This document shows positions 27,690 through 32,778 of a stretch of 32,778 bases of DNA, in pieces; the first letter of the stretch is position 1, and every line of letters starts with the position of its first letter. Location: assembly GCA_036881885.1 (NCBI GenBank), contig JBAJNL010000012.1, positions 1 to 32,778 on the forward strand, written 5' to 3'. The stretch is from JBAJNL01 sp036881885 (GTDB taxonomy: Bacteria > Pseudomonadota > Alphaproteobacteria > Holosporales > Hepatobacteraceae). The translations under genes were made by a program, and so were the position numbers. Below the pieces are notes generated by a model that worked only from the letters and a program-made list of their open reading frames with translations, was not told the origin of the DNA and searched no databases.

Positions 27690-30574
27690 GCACGCTCCTT
27701 TAACAACAATTCAACACGATCACAACGCCCGCACAAAAGGTCAGATGTTTCGCTTGGCGTTTTGGCTGATGGCACATGGGACACAAGCGCTTTAAACTGC
27801 CAACAGCGCGGACATTTTTTATCTGTCGCCTTTCGGGGAACCACCCAAAGGCTTTGGGTGTCGTCACTTTGAAAGGCCTTTTCTGCAGCGGGCGGCGGGC
27901 CTTTGACAATCTTGCAGCCTGACGTAATACAAAGCTCGGCTAGAAGCGCTTCTCCGTAAGATGCGGCCGCTTCGAACAATTGATCATCGGCTATATAAAG
28001 ATGGGGCGCCGCCTCAAGAGACGCTTTGATGCGCCCTTCAGCGCGCTCTTTTTCAAGGGCTGCCAGCACACAGCGGCGAATGATTTGCAGTTTGTCAAAC
28101 ATGCTTTCAAGCTTAAGGTCGCGCCAATTTTCGTCAGGACACCACATATCTTGCAAGTGAACGCTTTGCCCGCAGGCAGCATCAGAGGCTTGGAAAGCCT
28201 GAAAAGCTTCTTCAGTGGTAAAAGGCAGCAAGGGGGCAAACCATGTTAAAAGCGCCTGCAAAATCGCATCAAGGGTTTGCTGTGTTTGAAGACGGGCCTT
28301 ATCTTGCGGGGCATCGCAATAAAGGCTGTCTTTTCGGATATCAAAATAAAAAGCCGACAGCTCTTGATTGCAAAAACGATGCAACAGCGTTGTGATGGCT
28401 GCAAAATCGTATTGCTGAAAGGCGTTTTGAATCGCCTCAAAACAGGCCACAAGGCGCGACAACATAAAGCGCTCAAGCGGTGCCCATTCTTTTATGGCCT
28501 CTTTTATATCCTCTTTTGTGTCACTTGCTTTTTGCGCTGAAGGCTTCTTAAAGTCACTTAAATTGCCCAGCAAAAAGCGAAAGGTATTGCGAATACGCCG
28601 ATAAATATCTTGCACGCTTTTAAGGGCAAGCGGCCCCATCTTAAGATCGTCATAGATGTTGTTTGAGACCACCCACAGCCTTAGAACGTCTGCGCCATGC
28701 TGCTGAATGATCTCGGCAGGGGCCATCGCGTTCCCAAGAGATTTCGACAGCTTATAACCCTTATCATCCACCACAAACCCATGGGTCAGCAATTGCTCAA
28801 AGGGCGAATGCCCCCACAAGGCCGCGCCCAACACAAGGGATGATTGAAACCAGCCACGGTGTTGATCCGATCCTTCAAGGTAAAGATCGGCCGGCTTTTC
28901 AAGCACAAAACGGTGCGTCATGCCCGACTCAAACCACACATCCAAAATATCGGTGACTTTTTTGTATCCTGTTAAACCAAAAGGTTTTAAAAACGCATCA
29001 GGCTCAATTTGCCACCAAATGTCTGATCCGCCCTCTTTCACAAGCTCAAGCAGTTTTTGGTTCACATGCGCATTCACCAAGAGGGTATCTGTTTTTTGAT
29101 CTACAAACAGCATCAGTGGAATGCCCCAGGTGCGTTGGCGTGACAGGCACCAGTCAGGCCTGTTTTGCACCATGCTTTCAAGGCGCGCACGGCCAGCTTT
29201 TGGAAAAAAGCGAATGCTATCCAAGGCTTTTAAGGCTTTGGCACGTAAAGAGGATGCGTTCTTGGCACCGTCCCCTGCCCCCGGTTGATCCAAACCCAAA
29301 AACCACTGCGGTGTGGCACGATAAATAAGCGGCGTGCGCGAGCGCCACGAATGAGGATAGCTGTGCCGTAAAGAGCCCTTGTCAAACAAAGCACCCGCTT
29401 CTGTCAGCGCCTCTGTGACCGGTTTTTCGGCCTTGTAGATATGCAAGCCTGCAAAAAGCGGCACGGCTTCTTTAAAGATGCCACTGTCGTCGATCACATC
29501 GGCAATTTCAAGGTTATGCGCGCGACCAAGTGCAAAGTCATCCACACCATAGGCAGGCGCCGTATGCACCAAGCCTGTACCGGCCGTGTTGGTCACGTGT
29601 GTTCCGAAAAACAAAGGCACATCAAAGGTATAGCCCGCATCTTTCAAGGGGTGCTGGCACACGGCCCCCTCAAGATCTTTAGGGGTTAAGTGCGCAACCA
29701 CCTGAACGTCTTGAAGGTGAGCGCTACTTTTTAAAGCCGGCAAGCAATCTTTTGCCACAACAAAGCGCCTGCGTTCACCTTGCATATTTTGTTGTGTTTC
29801 ACACACAAGATACTCAAGATCACCATAAGCAATGGCGCGGTTGGCGGGCAGTGTCCACGGTGTGGTGGTCCAAATCAAAGCGCTGGCGTCTTCAAGAGCC
29901 GGATGTGTTGCCTTGGTAAACGGAAAACACACATAAAGCGAAGGTGATGTGACATCTTTGTATTCAACCTCAGCCTCAGCCAAAGCTGTTTGCTCAACCA
30001 CTGACCAAAAAACTGGCTTCAGCCCTTTGTACACCAAGCCTTGTTGACACAGATCAAAAAAACCCCTGATGATGGCTTCTTCAGCCTTGCGGCTCATGGT
30101 TGTATAGCAAGCACCTTCAAAACCCAAAAGGCCCATGCGCTGAAATTCGCCCTTTTGAATGTCAATCCACTTTTGAGCAAAGTCTGCGCAAGCCTTGCGA
30201 AAAGCCAGCGGATCCTCGGCGCCTTTTTTGCCTACGGCCTCAAGCACCTTGGCTTCGATCGGCAAGCCATGGCAGTCCCACCCTGGCACATAGGGTGTTT
30301 TGTATCCTTTTGACCAATAAAAACGATTAACGATGTCTTTGGCAATTTTGTTGACCGCATGCCCTAAATGCAGATGACCATTGGCATAAGGCGGACCATC
30401 GTGCAACACAAAACGGTGTGCGCCTTGGCGATTGGCTGCGCGTTTGGCTTCAAGTTCAATCTGTTTCCAAAATGCCAGCCACTTGGGCTCTTTTTCGGCA
30501 AGGCGACCACGCATCTCAAAAGACGTTTTGGGCAATTGTAGGTGGTACGCCCTTTGGCTTTTCTCTTTGCTCAT
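27677..30574 (-). CDS. ileS: Isoleucyl-tRNA synthetase
   Basis: Charges tRNA-Ile with isoleucine. 965 residues, class I. The HIGH-type site is HLGH (residues 69-72, in PPYANGHLHLGHAVN) and the KMSKS-type site is KLSKS (GYKLSKSLGNAMAP). The intervening CP1 editing domain (from about 190 to 420) is complete, including GTGLVHTAPAYGVDDF. The C-terminus carries a four-cysteine zinc site, CPRCW and CGRCD, typical of bacterial-type (IleS1) enzymes. It heads the operon ileS-lspA-BamF-like-pgi. AAGG lies immediately before the ATG. Confidence 0.98.
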   Translation of the reverse strand: MSKEKSQRAYHLQLPKTSFEMRGRLAEKEPKWLAFWKQIELEAKRAANRQGAHRFVLHDGPPYANGHLHLGHAVNKIAKDIVNRFYWSKGYKTPYVPGWDCHGLPIEAKVLEAVGKKGAEDPLAFRKACADFAQKWIDIQKGEFQRMGLLGFEGACYTTMSRKAEEAIIRGFFDLCQQGLVYKGLKPVFWSVVEQTALAEAEVEYKDVTSPSLYVCFPFTKATHPALEDASALIWTTTPWTLPANRAIAYGDLEYLVCETQQNMQGERRRFVVAKDCLPALKSSAHLQDVQVVAHLTPKDLEGAVCQHPLKDAGYTFDVPLFFGTHVTNTAGTGLVHTAPAYGVDDFALGRAHNLEIADVIDDSGIFKEAVPLFAGLHIYKAEKPVTEALTEAGALFDKGSLRHSYPHSWRSRTPLIYRATPQWFLGLDQPGAGDGAKNASSLRAKALKALDSIRFFPKAGRARLESMVQNRPDWCLSRQRTWGIPLMLFVDQKTDTLLVNAHVNQKLLELVKEGGSDIWWQIEPDAFLKPFGLTGYKKVTDILDVWFESGMTHRFVLEKPADLYLEGSDQHRGWFQSSLVLGAALWGHSPFEQLLTHGFVVDDKGYKLSKSLGNAMAPAEIIQQHGADVLRLWVVSNNIYDDLKMGPLALKSVQDIYRRIRNTFRFLLGNLSDFKKPSAQKASDTKEDIKEAIKEWAPLERFMLSRLVACFEAIQNAFQQYDFAAITTLLHRFCNQELSAFYFDIRKDSLYCDAPQDKARLQTQQTLDAILQALLTWFAPLLPFTTEEAFQAFQASDAACGQSVHLQDMWCPDENWRDLKLESMFDKLQIIRRCVLAALEKERAEGRIKASLEAAPHLYIADDQLFEAAASYGEALLAELCITSGCKIVKGPPPAAEKAFQSDDTQSLWVVPRKATDKKCPRCWQFKALVSHVPSAKTPSETSDLLCGRCDRVELLLKERACAV

Positions 30575-30790
30575 TGCCTTAATTGATACCTAAACCGATC
30601 CTTGTTTTCTTGTGGCCTACGCCCTTTTTAGCATCTATTACTTTGCCGCATAATACAAGAGATTTTGTGCATCTTAGCTGTGGCTTTTTGGCATCATAAA
30701 ACGCTTTGAACGTCATCGTTTTAAAACGCTTTTTGTGTTACGTTTGTTAAAAAACCAGATATCCCAAAGTCAGGACATTGTAAGGGCGCC

Positions 30791-31648
30791 ATGAAGTTAA
30801 CCGTTTTAGGATGTGGCGGATCGTCGGGCGTGCCGCTTGTAACAGGGCGTTGGGGCGCGTGCGATCCAAGCGAGCCCAAAAACAGGCGCACACGCACGTC
30901 ATTGGCCATCGAGTTGCCGACCCCCTTGTCTGAAACAAGCACTGAAACATGGCTGATCGACGCAGGGCCCGACTTAAGGGCGCAGCTGCTGCGTGAAAAC
31001 ATTCAACGGATCCATGGCCTTTTTATAACGCACGCGCACGCCGATCACGTGCTGGGGCTGAATGACCTGCGCCCCTTCTTTGGCCATTTTCGCGAGAAAA
31101 TTCCGTTTTACGCCGACCCTGAGACACTCAAAGTGCTGAAACATCTCTTTGTTTTTTTGATTGACGACACCAACGCACCGCCCCCTCGCCTGCCCATTTA
31201 CACACCTTTTCTGGTGCCACAGCCATTAGAGCCAACTTTTAAATGGCACAATTGGCAGGTGCAAACATTTGTGCAAGATCACGGCGGCATGAACACGATG
31301 GGCTATCGTTTTGATTGCCTTGCGCCCCAAGGTGATTCAGGCAAGCAATCGTGGGCCTATTCTACAGACGTTAAAGCACTGTCACATAACGCGCTCAGTC
31401 TGCTGCGCGGTGTCGACATTTGGTTTGTGGATTGTATGGATCTTGAACCGCGGCCCACACATGCGCACCTTGAGCAAACACTGGCATGGATTGACGCCGT
31501 ACGCCCCAAACACGCCATCTTGATTCACATGGGCGCCAAGCTTGACTATCAAACACTCACCCAACAACTTAAAAACCATCCGCTGGTCACACAAGGCGCA
31601 GTACAAAGCATCGCACCGGCCTATGACGGCCTTTGCCTTGCTGTTTAA
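30791..31648 (+). CDS. MBL-fold metallo-hydrolase, PhnP-like
   Basis: 285-residue metallo-beta-lactamase-fold phosphodiesterase of the PhnP/YcbX-like group. Metal ligands: THAHADH (residues about 78-84), DHGGMN, STD in WAYSTDVK, and the final His in LIHMG. The N-terminal MKLTVLGCGGSSGVP is characteristic of this group. The substrate is not fixed by sequence: PhnP itself acts on cyclic phosphodiesters. An AAGGG ribosome site lies 4 bases before the ATG. In many alphaproteobacteria a similar gene follows metG and tatD; here it stands alone, divergent from ileS. No clear terminator follows. Confidence 0.88.
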   Translation: MKLTVLGCGGSSGVPLVTGRWGACDPSEPKNRRTRTSLAIELPTPLSETSTETWLIDAGPDLRAQLLRENIQRIHGLFITHAHADHVLGLNDLRPFFGHFREKIPFYADPETLKVLKHLFVFLIDDTNAPPPRLPIYTPFLVPQPLEPTFKWHNWQVQTFVQDHGGMNTMGYRFDCLAPQGDSGKQSWAYSTDVKALSHNALSLLRGVDIWFVDCMDLEPRPTHAHLEQTLAWIDAVRPKHAILIHMGAKLDYQTLTQQLKNHPLVTQGAVQSIAPAYDGLCLAV

Positions 31649-32180
31649 GGCAGGGTCTCGAACAACTCACCCTTAAGACCATTGCACCGAGGGCGCGCAC
31701 CATTGTGATACCAACGAAAGAGTCTTCTTACTGACACAAAGTTTACCAACAAATATTAGTAATTTGATTTTATTGAGCTTAAATCTTCCAAGGGTTCCCT
31801 TTTTAATTAACAGCACACCCCTTCAAGTCTTAAACGTGAGTCTCTGCAAAAACCTTGGCCACACACCGAAGATCAGAGAATGCCCTGGGCTGCGGCCCAC
31901 AGTTTCTTGGCTGCACGTGCAACGCTTAACGCCTCGTGACACGGTTTTGCCAACCTTGCCCCCGATTTGCTTGAAAAGTCACAACACCTCACCTTGATCA
32001 AACGGTTGATGATTAGTCATGATCCCCAGAACATGGCCGCTATAAAGGCGTTCTGCAGAGCAGAGTACACCACACCGTGCTTTGGCTTGATGAAGGCTGG
32101 TGAGGGCCACTGCTACGCGTTTCTTTGGATGACCGAGGGCCCCAACGCAAGCTAGCGCCTTCGCGATGCGTGCAAAAGGC
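31649..32180. other. Long gene-free region, possibly decayed
   Basis: 532 bases with no supported gene between the MBL-fold gene and rlmE, whose 3' ends converge here. It contains an A/T-rich patch (about 31738-31800) and a type-B remnant (about 32151-32170, GCGCCTTCGCGATGCG). Short open frames on both strands have no family resemblance. One minus-strand frame (around 31880-31975) gives an Ala/Lys-rich helical stretch interrupted by a stop, which could be a relic of a lost gene. No tRNA fold was found. Confidence 0.45.
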
Positions 32181-32778
32181 TTACGAGCCCAAAAAGTCAC
32201 AGCACACCGCATACATCTCGCGCGATTTGGGGCGGCTGGCATCAGGCTTCACGGTATAAACGCGCTTAAAGGCCGCGCGCAGGCTTTTAAGAAAGGCAGC
32301 CTCTTGCGCGCCTTGGAAAATCTTCACCACAAAAAAACCGCCTTTGGACAAATGTTGTGTGGCAAACGCCAAAGCTTCGTTCGTCAAATGCATCTGCCGC
32401 AAATGGTCGGTTGCGGCATGACCGGTGAGTGAAGGCGCCATGTCCGAAATCACCGCATCCACCACACCCCCCTGTGCACTGACCACATCCAACAATTGGT
32501 TTTGCGTTGTATCAGCCGTAAAATCACCTTGAAGGAAGGGCACCCCTTCGATGGCCTCCATCTCAAGCAAATCAACCGCGATCACACACCCCTTGGGGGA
32601 CACAACGCTTTGCACCAAGGGCGCCACCACACAGCTCCACCCCCCGGGCGCCGCCCCCAAATCAACAACGACTTGCCCCTTTTGAAACAGGTTATATTTC
32701 TGGTGAATCTCTTCAAGCTTAAAGGCAGCGCGGGATCGCACACCCTTGGTTAATGCCTTTTTGACATAAGGGTCTTTA
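32181..32778 (-). CDS. rlmE: 23S rRNA (uridine-2'-O) methyltransferase RlmE, 5' end outside window
   Basis: Methylates U2552 of 23S rRNA in the large subunit, using S-adenosylmethionine. Rossmann SAM site VVDLGAAPGGWS. The K-D-K-E catalytic tetrad is present: Lys in SRAAFKLEEI, Asp in VISDMAP, Lys in VVKIFQG, Glu in SREMYAV. The GTG at 32741 is not the start: the frame stays open to the window edge and encodes KDPYVKKALTKGVRSRAAFKL, the expected upstream part of the family. The true start lies a little beyond position 32778. Ends at 32181 with a near-normal C-terminus. Confidence 0.95.
   Translation of the reverse strand, partial: KDPYVKKALTKGVRSRAAFKLEEIHQKYNLFQKGQVVVDLGAAPGGWSCVVAPLVQSVVSPKGCVIAVDLLEMEAIEGVPFLQGDFTADTTQNQLLDVVSAQGGVVDAVISDMAPSLTGHAATDHLRQMHLTNEALAFATQHLSKGGFFVVKIFQGAQEAAFLKSLRAAFKRVYTVKPDASRPKSREMYAVCCDFLGS

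Noticed and set aside
31655..31720. tRNA-like GTTCGAGA on the minus strand
   Set aside because: The flanking bases do not form the five-pair T-stem and no acceptor or anticodon arms can be drawn.
31764..32242. Open frames on both strands in the gene-free interval
   Set aside because: Short, unlike any family, no ribosome sites, and mutually overlapping. Not supported as genes.

Overview
This window reads as a chromosomal housekeeping region of an alphaproteobacterium, roughly half G+C by eye, with many short palindromic repeats between genes. Family-level clues point there: ileS-lspA followed by a DUF3035/BamF-like lipoprotein, uvrC-pgsA adjacency, sdhCDA read together with sdhB absent, a class Ia NrdB, and a CtrA-type site in a promoter. 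Dense intergenic repeats, a proofreading-dead Pol I and several small exported proteins fit a host-associated lineage with a reduced genome (Rickettsiales/Holosporales-like). The exact taxon cannot be read from the sequence.

Layout. 1-3.5 kb (minus): a degenerate SDF/DAACS-type transporter translationally coupled to the UvrD/PcrA helicase. 3.7-6.5 kb: a small outer-membrane barrel protein, ruvX-lolD on plus, an exported coiled-coil protein and a VOC-fold protein on minus. 6.9-9.7 kb (minus): polA. 9.8-13.4 kb (plus): a porin, mnmA and an overlapping exported protein. 13.4-15.2 kb: a Nudix hydrolase (minus) divergent from nrdB (plus). 15.5-24.98 kb (plus): an exported LRR-like protein, sdhC (with a large N-terminal extension), sdhD, sdhA, murB, an exported GNAT-like protein, uvrC, pgsA and a LysE-family exporter. 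25.5-30.6 kb (minus): pgi, BamF-like lipoprotein, lspA, ileS. 30.8 kb to the end: an MBL-fold hydrolase (plus), a 532-bp gene-free stretch, and rlmE (minus), which runs off the right edge.

How the genes fit together. DNA maintenance is well represented (uvrD, uvrC, polA, ruvX, nrdB, Nudix). So is envelope biogenesis (lolD, lspA, BamF-like, murB, pgsA, porins). sdhCDA gives the membrane anchor and flavoprotein of complex II, and ileS, mnmA and rlmE serve translation.

I found no CRISPR array, phage, transposase, toxin-antitoxin pair, defence cassette or secondary-metabolite cluster. The most unusual signals are: (1) one palindromic repeat superfamily whose outer and central stems change in a compensatory way between copies, arranged in recurring head-to-head composites; (2) an SdhC carrying about 155 extra basic, low-complexity N-terminal residues; (3) exported proteins with an LRR-like and a GNAT-like fold; (4) a DnaA-box pair upstream of uvrC. 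None of these amounts to a complete new system on sequence evidence alone.
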